This document shows, piece after piece, positions 56,247-64,000 of a stretch of 64,000 nucleotides of DNA. The position numbers and the translations under genes are program-made. Source of the DNA: Puccinia triticina. Taxonomy: Eukaryota; Basidiomycota; Pucciniomycetes; Pucciniales; Pucciniaceae. Within the stretch, counting starts at the first letter, position 1. The number at the start of each line of letters is the position of its first letter. Where the stretch lies: positions 2,046,001-2,110,000 of the forward strand of contig NC_070571.1 in the NCBI RefSeq assembly GCF_026914185.1, given 5' to 3'. Below the pieces are notes generated by a model. It worked only from the letters and a program-made list of their open reading frames with translations. It was not told where the DNA came from and did not search any database.

Positions 56247-56704
56247 TGTGAGCCTGAGGTATTAGGGTTTTTTGGGGAACCGGGGATAACGGAAAACTAC
56301 AGACAAGCTACCAGAATTTCCAGACCTGTTTTCAAGGTCTAGTATCCTTTTACAGTGTAACTTTGAAGGTGTTTTAGTAATAGGCTTTGCGCGGGTGCAA
56401 GGTGGTTTGATTTGTAAATGAGATTGATTTCAAGTTTTGAAGAAGGCAATGATACAAAGATTTTGCCACGAGGAAAGGAGCTTCCTGGTGGCTACAAGGA
56501 ATTATTTATGATCTAACAACCAGCAAGGAAATTTCCAGAAATGACTACAAAGCAAGGAGGATCATGAAAAACAGAAAGGAAAGGAAAAGTAAGGAAAATT
56601 CCGCGAACAAGAGCGGCATGTTTCTCGAATGTTCATTGTCGAGAATGTCTTCAATGATCCTGGGAAACTTAAACAGAATAAACTTCAGTCATCTGTTTGT
56701 TACA
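56247..56704 (-). repeat. Gypsy-A 5-prime LTR
   Basis: 458 bp, TG...CA, followed by ATATC. Confidence 0.95.
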
Positions 56705-56709
56705 ATATC

Positions 56710-57990
56710 CCTCTGCATGCGGCATCTTGACAGATGTCAGATAAGGCCCAAGGCCAAATCCACCCCCGGAGCCAACATTCTCCAGTAGGTGGTCTATGCA
56801 TTGGGTTAGAGAAAAACCGAGTTCATATTCTGAACCGGAGTGCCTTCCTTACCACACCAGCCAGTGCCCATCACCATTGGCTGCTGCCCTTTGCCAGTAT
56901 GGGGGCCAGGGAGAGGCCGACAGATGGCTGGGTTGTCATCCCAGGCAGAAGTAAATCTCAAAGTGTCTTTTAAAGTTGAGTGATGATTTTTGTGTGCATG
57001 TGCTTAAAAAACCTTGAATGCAAGGTTTGCCCAAAGTTTGGTGCAAACTGGGATTTCAGGTTAAGTGCATAACAAAACCAAAATTTGTGGAAAAATTCCA
57101 AGCATTCTAGAAAAGACAATACAAACATTGAAGAGAACTGCAGTCGTCTCCATTCACAAACGGGACCAACCAGCTGTGATCGCGTGGAAAGAAGAAAAAG
57201 AAAATCATCGCAAGATCAAATCGACCTGTGCCGGGAGTGGCTTGATGTGAGACGAAGGAGAATGACTTGTTGATTCTCCCCTCCTGCGTTCAAGACCGGG
57301 GTCTCTTTGCACTCGAATATTATTCCATCCATCATTTTCCAGGAGCCCCATCACTTCATCCACACGCAGGTCCATTAACAACCCATCAAGTGTCACAAAA
57401 TCAATCATTGCCCCCTTCAAGTTGGCTGGAAAGAAAGGATAAAAACATCGAGAAGGAGATAGATGGTCTCTTCAGGAACACAACGGGTCTAGCGGAAGAG
57501 ACACGCGGAACTTCAAGTTGGAGTCCTCCTCATGAATAGATATACCAGAATGTTACTGGAGAAACATGATGGGACCTGCAACCCAAGCAGCGGGCTCTCG
57601 ACTTCGCGTCATTGCCTCTGGCCGTTCTACAAGTTGCTGTTGGCAGCCGGATAGCAAAGTAGTGCCTTCACGGCCGATATAACAGAGTCGGACGCTGTAC
57701 TTGTGCAGTCAGCTTTATGTTTGTCGTCGATATAACCGAGTTGGATGCGGTACTTTTGCAGTCAGCTTTATGTTTGTCGTCCCGGCTACGCCCAGCTCTC
57801 CAAGCTTACCGACGCTCAGCATGTCGTCACCGATGCTTTTTGTTATAAGCTCCCCCTGACATTTGATCACTTCATTTAATCAACTATGCTACCTACGCGT
57901 GGATACAATAGAATCTTATGTCCAGTGCCCCAGACTGAGCGAGTGGGCAGCTGTGCTGGGGACGGAGAAAGATCTGATGAAGGCCCTCAA
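56710..57990. other. Flank with an exon-like piece and a tandem duplication
   Basis: No complete gene found. On the minus strand 57425-57245 is an open, coding-like piece after a TTTCCAG acceptor (NLKGAMIDFVTLDGLL, DEVMGLLENDGWNNIRVQRD) and before a GTCGAT donor-like site; its gene is not resolved. A 53-bp unit with GATATAACNGAGTYGGAYGC is repeated at 57676 and 57729. Confidence 0.4.
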
Positions 57991-57996
57991 CTCGTC

Positions 57997-58004
57997 TATA
58001 TAAA
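57997..58004 (+). promoter_or_regulatory. TATA box upstream of the secreted-protein gene
   Basis: TATATAAA, 260 bp before ATG 58264. The distance implies a long 5-prime UTR or a UTR intron. Confidence 0.45.
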
Positions 58005-58263
58005 GCCTTCCAGACCAGCTGCTTCTTTCCTCCCACTCAACCCATCTGATACACTGTTTACCAAGAAGCTGTGGCCACCGCAATTTTAACTCCACAAAGA
58101 AATATAGATAGTCCTGCAAATCTTAACCATAACCAGAACAAGTTCAAGGTCATCAAGCAGTTGTGTGCTTTTCTTACGCTTCAGTCACAATAAATACTGT
58201 TACTTAGCTTATACTACAGAGCCCCTCCCTTAGAGAAACAAAAAGCAAACAAGCACCACATGA

Positions 58264-58661
58264 ATGGTTGCTCGCGCTTTTCTCTCGTTGGTTTCGTGTT
58301 TATTAGCTGCCAAGATGGTATCCTCGGCCGATGCCCCCCAATACATAAGTGTAAGAACAAATTCTTTCCTTTCGATGACTTGATGTTGCCCAAGAGACGG
58401 TACACGACCGGGACTGATGCTGTGAATTTGCTTGGAAATGAAACCCTTCCTTTGTCCGCACACTCCGAGTAGCGCGTCTGTCAGGATGGCAAAACCGTAG
58501 GAGTGATTGATGTCAAGGGAGGCGTCACCCGGGTGCAGAACGACAAAACAACCGGCCCTACCTCCGGCAACTGTCGGTGCATCAATAAGAAATTTACCTG
58601 CAGTAATGCAAGACCCGCCTCTCACGTCACCTGCGTTGATTTCAAAAGCAAATGCACTTGA
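58264..58661 (+). CDS. Small secreted cysteine-rich protein, effector candidate
   Basis: Two exons, 58264-58350 and 58473-58661, joined in phase 0 over a 122-bp intron (donor GTAAGA, acceptor GAGTAG), give 91 aa. Exon 1 is a typical signal peptide: MVARAFLSLVSCLLAAKM, with a likely cleavage after VSSA or ADA. The mature part of about 67 residues has six cysteines (VCQDG, NCRC, FTCSN, VTCVD, SKCT) and could form three disulfides. No known domain is seen. Small size, secretion and even cysteine number fit rust haustorial effectors, but that role is inference. A longer minus-strand frame (58694-58230) covers the same bases and looks less convincing. Confidence 0.7.
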
Positions 58662-58861
58662 TTCTGTTCTCCCTCTGACACTGTTATATAACAAACTTTG
58701 AAGTTCTGTTCATTTTCATCTTTTGCTTCTGATCTGTTTTTCTCCAAATATTCCCTCAACCACTGAGAGATTTCAAAGTGTAAACTAGCCATAACCCTGT
58801 GCTTCTCTTCCATTTCCGCCTTCACCTCGGAATGTGTGGGGTTGATACGGTTACATACCAA
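58622..58861 (-). CDS. Unrecognised 79-codon ORF or exon
   Basis: ATG 58861; charged helical content (HSEVKAEMEEKHRVMASLHF, ISQWLREYLEKNRSE). It overlaps the 3-prime end of the secreted-protein gene on the other strand. It may be an exon of a larger gene or chance; no family recognised. Confidence 0.25.
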   Translation of the reverse strand: MVCNRINPTHSEVKAEMEEKHRVMASLHFEISQWLREYLEKNRSEAKDENEQNFKVCYITVSEGEQNQVHLLLKSTQVT

Positions 58862-59219
58862 GCCTGCTTAAAATGATTTGAGTGTTTCTGTGTGTAATGT
58901 GTGTGTGTGAGAGATAGGAAAGCAGGAGATCTGTCTTCTAATAATGATGGTACAGGATTTTCAAGTGGATTGGAGTTGCAGAGGAAAATATTTGTCTTCT
59001 TTCTTGATTTTTGATGGTAGTGGGACTCCAAGCTTAACAAAGCCTCGCTGTGAGAGCCCCAAGGGGGCTGCTTTTGAGGGGCACCCTATTACTCTTACTT
59101 CTTTAATAGCTATGAACAAACTCAAGAGAGAGTGTCCCTTATGTTCAGATGTAATGAATGGTAGTTTATCTTTTAATGAAGAATAAACTCTTGAAGTGTG
59201 ATTTTAATAAGCTTTGATC
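58862..59219. other. Intergenic, no gene seen
   Basis: Contains a short (GT)n/(CA)n run near 58896-58910 and no supported coding sequence. Confidence 0.4.
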
Positions 59220-59655
59220 TTATATATGATATTCCTGGTAGAACCTTAAGGGAAAAACCAGGACTACTATGTGACTCTGAGGACCACTGATCCTCACTTG
59301 GTCTGCACGGGGAAACTCATCCGGCTTGCATTGGCCCCTCCCTTTATAGTCTTGAGGATAGCACTCAAAACTCCCATCCTGCACTGCTGCACCATTTGCA
59401 GCGGTGCATAGCTCAGCTTGATCCTTTGTTGTGCTTTTACAACAAGCAATTGCTAATCTAGGTGTGTACACTCTTGTGATATTGTATTTTTTCCCCAAGC
59501 GCAATCTCCTTTTCAACACTGCTATACCCAATTGCATTGGTGGGCCCATTAGAATCCACACAATGTCTTGGCTGAATGGTCTGCAAATAGCAATCACCTT
59601 GACATTGTTGCTGTAACAAAAGCTGTTTTGCCATTTGTTTTTTGAATCTTTTCAC
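59220..59655 (-). pseudogene. Cysteine-rich secreted-protein-like remnant
   Basis: Minus strand: an open piece after a TTACAG acceptor (59613) reads QQCQGDCYLQTIQPRHCVD. It continues to about 59465, where the frame breaks; the next frame continues RLAIACCKSTTKDQAELC and SFECYPQDYKGRGQC. Together there are at least eight cysteines in about 110 residues. No signal-peptide exon was found upstream. It resembles extracellular cysteine-rich proteins in spacing and is likely a decayed or mis-phased gene; an undetected intron could also explain the frame change. Confidence 0.35.
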
Positions 59656-60421
59656 TAAACTGCTTAACTAATCTAGCAAAAGTTCAGTGTACAACTCTGT
59701 TGATGTTGCAAATGTGTTGCCACACCCGGAGTTTGCAAAATACACTGGTCTTTTGTGAGCACCCTGTCAAAAGGACAGACCGCTTTGAATGTTCCTTCCA
59801 CCTTCCTATGTGTTACCAGATTTCTTCCCTAGATACTGCAATGCCTTTGGCTAAATTGAGAGTTCACTCTGTCACCTACATTGCAGATAGTTGCAGATGC
59901 CGCCATACCAACACAACCAAAGCAGCCCAGACTTGTTTCTTGACAGTGGCAGCTGGCCTGGCAGCTGGTGCACCCCTGGCATCAATCTTAACAAAGCTCC
60001 CAGTGAGAGACCCTGCATGGTCTTGCTGCTCTGGGAGCCCCAGGAATATCAGCCTGTATCAGGCTTTGTTTCAATCTTTTCATTTTTTCAATCAAAACTC
60101 AGCCTGTTGAAGTTGCCACTCTGGCCTTGAGTAGTGTTTGAAAAATTTGGAAGGACTGAGATTGATTTCTTTAATCAGACTCTTGTTTTATCTCCTCTAT
60201 TTACAAGTTTTCTCTTAGTGTTATTTTAGAAGGAAAATTACCTAAGAGCAGGCAATTGGCCACTCCAATGATTGAGATAATGAAACAGAGAAAAGATTTC
60301 TTGTTTTGGTCTTCCTTGATCTGTTTTATGCAGTTCACATTAGTGACTGCCTGAGTTAACTTGACTTCATTAAGATTGGAGGTCCTCACCAGATACAAGA
60401 GAATATCTTGTTTTTATCCGG
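59656..60421. other. No supported gene
   Basis: Open frames on both strands (for example plus 59700-60110) contain many cysteines but no domain or clear signal peptide. A GAAAAGATTNAAA motif at both 59640-59655 and 60074-60090 (minus) hints at a small local duplication. Confidence 0.3.
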
Positions 60422-61004
60422 CTAGTTTGGTCTAGCCAATTGGCGAAGGAGTCGTTCTGCATTGTCTACATTAGTAGCAAGCAAACATCCGTTCAGCCTG
60501 TTTTATGAACATTGTTAACAATCCGAGTTTCTTACCAATTGGTTCTCCGGCTCTTTGAGCGGAATTGGTCTTGGTCTGGTCTTTTCCGACGTTGTCTAGT
60601 ACAGAGAATGAGGCATGAGCTCTCATCTGTTTCTTTCTCAAGTTAGGAATCCAGCCGCTTACCTTTGGCGCTTGCTGTGATCCTTTCTGCGAGTCTCTTG
60701 TGGCTAGGATTATCCTTGAGCTTATTCTTCTTGCTCGCGTGCGTTGTACCTGCATGCATTCATAGAATGTTATCAGTTTTCCAACTCCGCTGCGCTGGTT
60801 TTGGACTGCGGACTTGGGTTCGCTTTGCTTACCTTTGTCCGCAGCTGAGTCAGATCCCAACATCTTTCTCAATTTATGAGAAAGATGTCGTTCACCTAGG
60901 CGTACATTCTCACAGTGTTTGGGTGTGTGCTTCTTCTGATTCAAATTGTTGCCAGCAAAATATCTTTTGGAAAGTGGGGTATTTGGGGGAACAAAGTTGG
61001 CCAC
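60422..61004 (-). CDS. Candidate multi-exon gene, 3-prime exons only
   Basis: Four phase-compatible pieces, 61004-60833, 60749-60663, 60626-60536, 60497-60422, bounded by GTAAGC, GTAAGC and GTAAGA donors and CAG acceptors and ending in TAG, would give 141 residues rich in Lys/Arg (HLSHKLRKMLGSDSAADKG, NPSHKRLAERITASAK, NVDNAERLLRQLARPN). The first acceptor follows a 13-T tract. Two of the introns would be only 36 and 38 bp, shorter than expected. An unspliced 206-codon frame (61091-60471) is the alternative. Family unknown; no upstream exon was resolved. Confidence 0.35.
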
Positions 61005-61156
61005 CTGCAAAAAAAAAAAAACAAGCCTTCCCAGGGCTCTCATGGCAGGAATTATAGATTGCATGCAAGTACCTTCCTGAAAGAAGGTCACACTTCATGC
61101 AAGGCGCTTTGAGCCCCTGCCCCCTGGCAGGCAATGTACCTCTTGATGGACGGCTC

Positions 61157-61475
61157 ACTTTGACACTGTATTGTATAGTATCTGTTTCACCGTTGATGCT
61201 GATGATGTGGGAGAAAGTGATCAAACTAGCAAGATAGCTTTGGTCTTGGCAAAGGTAAGACATCATGCATATTTTCATTCAACCTCCTGATTGCTGATAC
61301 CCTAACCCTGGTTGATTTTGTTATTCAGCATATAAATTCATCATCAGCAAGAAAATCAGAATTCAAAGTGTGGTCAGAAGAAACTCAAATAAAATGGCCC
61401 CAACCTAATTGCAGGATATGTTCTCTGATGGAATATAAAGTTGCAACGCCAGGATTGTGCTTACCAGGCTTTTGA
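61157..61475 (+). pseudogene. Two exon-like pieces of an unrecognised gene
   Basis: Piece 1 ends at 61254 (VDADDVGESDQTSKIALVLA) with donor GTAAGA. Piece 2 begins after TTATTCAG at 61329 (ARKSEFKVWSEETQIKWPQP) and runs to TGA 61473. Both are in phase 0. No start codon or domain is visible, so this may be a captured or decayed gene fragment. Confidence 0.35.
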
Positions 61476-61649
61476 GGTCATAATAATGCTTATTGAGAAT
61501 GAGAAAGCCAGGTAGGAACAAACTACTATCAAGATAATTATATCTCTTGGGATGACTGGGGGATGTTCAAGAAGCTAAATAAAATCCTAAGTGCCAGTCT
61601 TTCTATAATCTCCTTGCGACGCATGCCAATTGAGTACGGAAACTGACCA
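61476..61649. other. Short spacer, nothing supported
   Basis: Between the exon-like pieces and the USP-like pseudogene; no feature seen. Confidence 0.4.
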
Positions 61650-63823
61650 AGAAAGCAAGTCGATATCAGCAAGTCGGTTGGCTGGAAAAAACCAACCAAA
61701 CGTCAGTGGGCTTTCATCAACAATGGGCGAGCACCTGATACTACCGACAAACTTGTTTCCAAATGGCCTGAGAAAAAATGCAACACTGGGCAGCCTCCAA
61801 ATTCTCTCAATATCAACCAAATCGCCCATTCGACATTCATCTCTTATGTTGCGCCCAAGAAAGGCCATAAGAACTACAATAATCTGAAGAACAGGTGCTT
61901 GTTGGCCGCTACTCTCGAGTCTCTTTTTGCGGTCTACAGCCCTCTTTGGCTTCAACAACCAGGTGGCAAGCACAACAATATGTTTTTCAATCTAGTGTCA
62001 CATTTCTCCTCCCAGACCACCATTGAACTAAAACCCAAAGGTTTGATGCGGATGACACTCACCAACGGAGCCAAACGCATGTTTTATCTAGCCAATCAAA
62101 GCAATCCACCTTGCTTTTTGCCCGGTGCATTTGCCTCCGCCAATCTTTTCTTGGGCATGTGCGTTGATCCTTGCAAAAAATTGTCGAAGGTACTCCCATT
62201 GCTCTTCCAGGTCCACAAATCTTGCTCATTCTCTTGTCCTGTGCACCCTGAATCCAGTCAGGCGCAGCATCCTTGGGCAGAAAGGTCCTTGACTGGATTG
62301 ACAATTGACCGCGACATGTTTGACAAGAATCACATCAACCGCTCAAACATCACCGAGATGATAACTCAGTGGTCCTCAATTGGTCTCGCAGGCGTCACCG
62401 GGCTGCAGTGCCATCTGTGTATTGCCAAAGATAATAAGAAGAATAAGAAGGAGAAGAAGGCTCCAAATACATCAGACCCTGTTTGATACATGCACAAGCG
62501 CTCTGTGATAAGTTGGGAGAACAACAAGGCCCCACTTCACTTGTATGCCTTTGTTGACATTGCCACTATCAATGACAACAACGAGAAGCTTGAATTCATG
62601 GCAAAAATTTATTGGCCTTTCAACCTTACGGTTGACGGCAAAGTTTATACTCTGGTATCTCGCGGCTTCTGGGGTGGGTCCCATTATTGGGGCAAAGTAT
62701 TGCGCCATGTCAACGGCATTGCCGGTGTGTGGATGCACAACGATCTTGAGAATGATGGACTTGCACAGCTGGTGAATTGGTTCCGGGTAGTATAAGTGGT
62801 GCTCAACCAAACACTAGCTGGGTGATCTATTCTCGGCGATACCCCCAAAGAGAATCTCTATGTTGATCAAAGTATTTCCAACATTGCTCGAGACAACCCC
62901 CGAGCAGGCCTGGATCTTCCTTTCTCACAAATGCGGGCGGTTCTTTATTCTTTGTACTATACAGACCGGCCAAGTGGGGCCCACTTTCATCCTGTGAAGG
63001 CGGATTCCTCAGCGGCCGCGGAACATCCAAATGTTGATACAGATACACGAGATACAAGTAGGTGGTGCTGTGTGGTTTCTGGTCTTTTTCACATTTCTAA
63101 CTTTTCCTCCCCCCTCATCCGGACCGTGCAGAACTCATTGCGCAACCTGCCAAAGAAGCAGCACCCCCACCCGAGTCCCGAACCACCTTGAAGATAAGAA
63201 TCACGCTGCCAAAGAAAACTCAAGTAGGCAATCTACCTGCGGACAAACATCTGGCTGTCTTACCTTCGACAGCACCGGCCAGCGTTATGCCGAAAAAATG
63301 GGGTCGCCCAAGGAAGCAAGAAACATGGACTGCTGTTTGCAGCCCACCCATTTCAGCTCCAGATTTATCGGCCGCTCCCTTGGTTCCCCCGCCTGCGACT
63401 GCACCAGCGCGAATGGACGCCGGTGCCAGTGCCAAGCGTTTTCGCCCAATCAAGAAGATTCCGGACAACCACCGCAAGGGTCATATTGGCGACGCAAATA
63501 AGGTCATACCTGCTGCGCCGGCACCCGTTGGATCTGTGGTGAACAAGAAGAAGGAGAAGACAAAGGAAGCTTCCTCGAGCGTTGTAAAGAAGCCTCCAAC
63601 TGCCTCAGATTTCCAGCCTTGTCCTTTGGACGACGCAGACTGGGATCAAATTGAGGCATATTACTGGAATAATAAGGCAGGTGAGAAGGCGGTAAGGGAG
63701 AAGGATGTAGGCAAGAAGGCGGTAAGGGAGAAGGATGTAGGCAAGAAGGAGATAGGCAAGAAGGAGGTAGGCAAGAAGGAGGTTGGCGTACAGAGGTCTG
63801 GTAGGAAGGTGCGAGGTGCTTAA
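61650..63823 (+). pseudogene. Ubiquitin-specific-protease-like (C19) gene, broken
   Basis: The plus strand opens near 61650 and shows a Cys-box-like NLKNRCLLAATLESLFAVYS (about 61880-61940). Zinc-ribbon-like cysteines (CSFSCPVHP..., GLQCHLC) follow, then a His-box-like VSRGFWGGSHYWGKVLRHV with VWMHNDLENDGLAQL, in the order of peptidase C19 deubiquitinases. Breaks are one in-frame TGA (62484-62486), a frame change near 62780 before QPNTSWVIYSRRYPQ, and another near 62855. A GT-AG intron (63054 to about 63129) leads to a last exon with an AT-hook-like KKWGRPRKQE and a lysine-rich repeat tail (GKKAVREKDV), ending at TAA... 63823. Most likely a relic of a rust-expanded family. Confidence 0.6.
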
Positions 63824-64000
63824 GTTTAGCTTTGTTTTTACTCAGTTTGGTTTTGTTTTGACAAGAGTGATTCTTGTCCTTTTCTGTTTCTCCTCTGGAA
63901 TTTTATTTTCCTGTGAGGCTGGATTTTGTTGCTTGTTTTATTTTACATCACATGTAAATCTGCAGATTGGATAGCTCATGTACCTATTTTACATGTCACA
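63824..64000. other. Window end, 3-prime flank
   Basis: T-rich sequence after the last stop; no further feature. Confidence 0.4.

Larger units (their letters stand above)
41256..56704 (-). mobile_element. Gypsy-A: older LTR retrotransposon, split by Gypsy-B
   Basis: 458-bp LTRs at 41256-41713 and 56247-56704 (TGTGAGCC ... GTTACA) with target duplications ATATC at 41251-41255 and 56705-56709. By eye the LTRs differ at about ten positions, mostly transitions. Coding order on the minus strand is gag, protease, RT, RNase H, integrase, chromodomain, close in type to Gypsy-1. Several frameshifts break it, and Gypsy-B sits inside its integrase. Confidence 0.97.

Noticed and set aside
58230..58694. 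154-codon minus-strand ORF over the secreted-protein gene
   Set aside because: No start context, domain or signal peptide; the plus-strand spliced model has a signal peptide and phase-matched exons.
1..64000. tRNA and rRNA genes
   Set aside because: I looked for B-box-like and rRNA-like sequence by eye and saw none I could support; a covariance-model scan would settle this.

Overview
This window looks like a repeat-rich stretch of a basidiomycete nuclear genome, most likely a rust fungus (Pucciniales). The case rests on a fungal alpha-beta fused tryptophan synthase, short GT-AG introns (about 50-130 bp), chromodomain Gypsy retrotransposons, a caleosin, a small secreted cysteine-rich protein gene, and host genes sitting as islands between nested transposons. 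The taxon is an inference. All exon models were worked out by eye from splice sites and reading phase.

Layout. 1-13,150 is a large inverted repeat: two 1,786-bp arms, apparently identical, flank a decayed Helitron (tail at 1,865, Pif1-type helicase at 2,613-3,914) and a complete Gypsy element (Gypsy-1, 4,398-10,824, target duplication CATTG). 13.1-19.5 kb is repeat debris: two Helitron tails facing each other across a fold-back element, a degenerate unrecognised gene with a 185-bp tandem duplication, a third copy of the inverted-repeat terminal module, a 201-bp MITE and a Copia remnant. 19,612-22,342 is TRP5 (9 exons, two GC-AG introns). 22.4-27.2 kb holds a 797-bp TIR element and a 3-kb Tc1/mariner-type element with an intact spliced DDE transposase, followed by a truncated zinc-finger gene.

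28,396-33,944 is the main host-gene island. A divergent pair there consists of a 910-aa ORF joining cystathionine beta-lyase to mevalonate kinase in one reading frame, and a predicted organelle-targeted P-loop ATPase. 34-38.5 kb is mostly repeats. 38,560-40,887 encodes a caleosin with a 500-residue disordered N-terminus. 41,256-56,704 is a nested pair: an older, broken Gypsy element (A) interrupted in its integrase by a very young one (B, 42,450-51,968). B has an intact 2,259-codon gag-pol, and its first third is overlapped by a second 401-codon ORF. 56.7-64 kb has a 91-aa secreted cysteine-rich protein gene that only appears after splicing, a decayed cysteine-rich neighbour, a possible multi-exon gene, and a broken ubiquitin-specific-protease-like gene.

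The host genes do not form one pathway. TRP5 (tryptophan) and cystathionine beta-lyase (methionine) are amino-acid biosynthesis enzymes, mevalonate kinase belongs to sterol/isoprenoid synthesis, caleosins are lipid-droplet proteins, and the small cysteine-rich protein has the profile of a plant-infection effector. The strongest leads are the lyase-kinase fusion, the overlapping ORF in element B, and the hidden effector-like gene.
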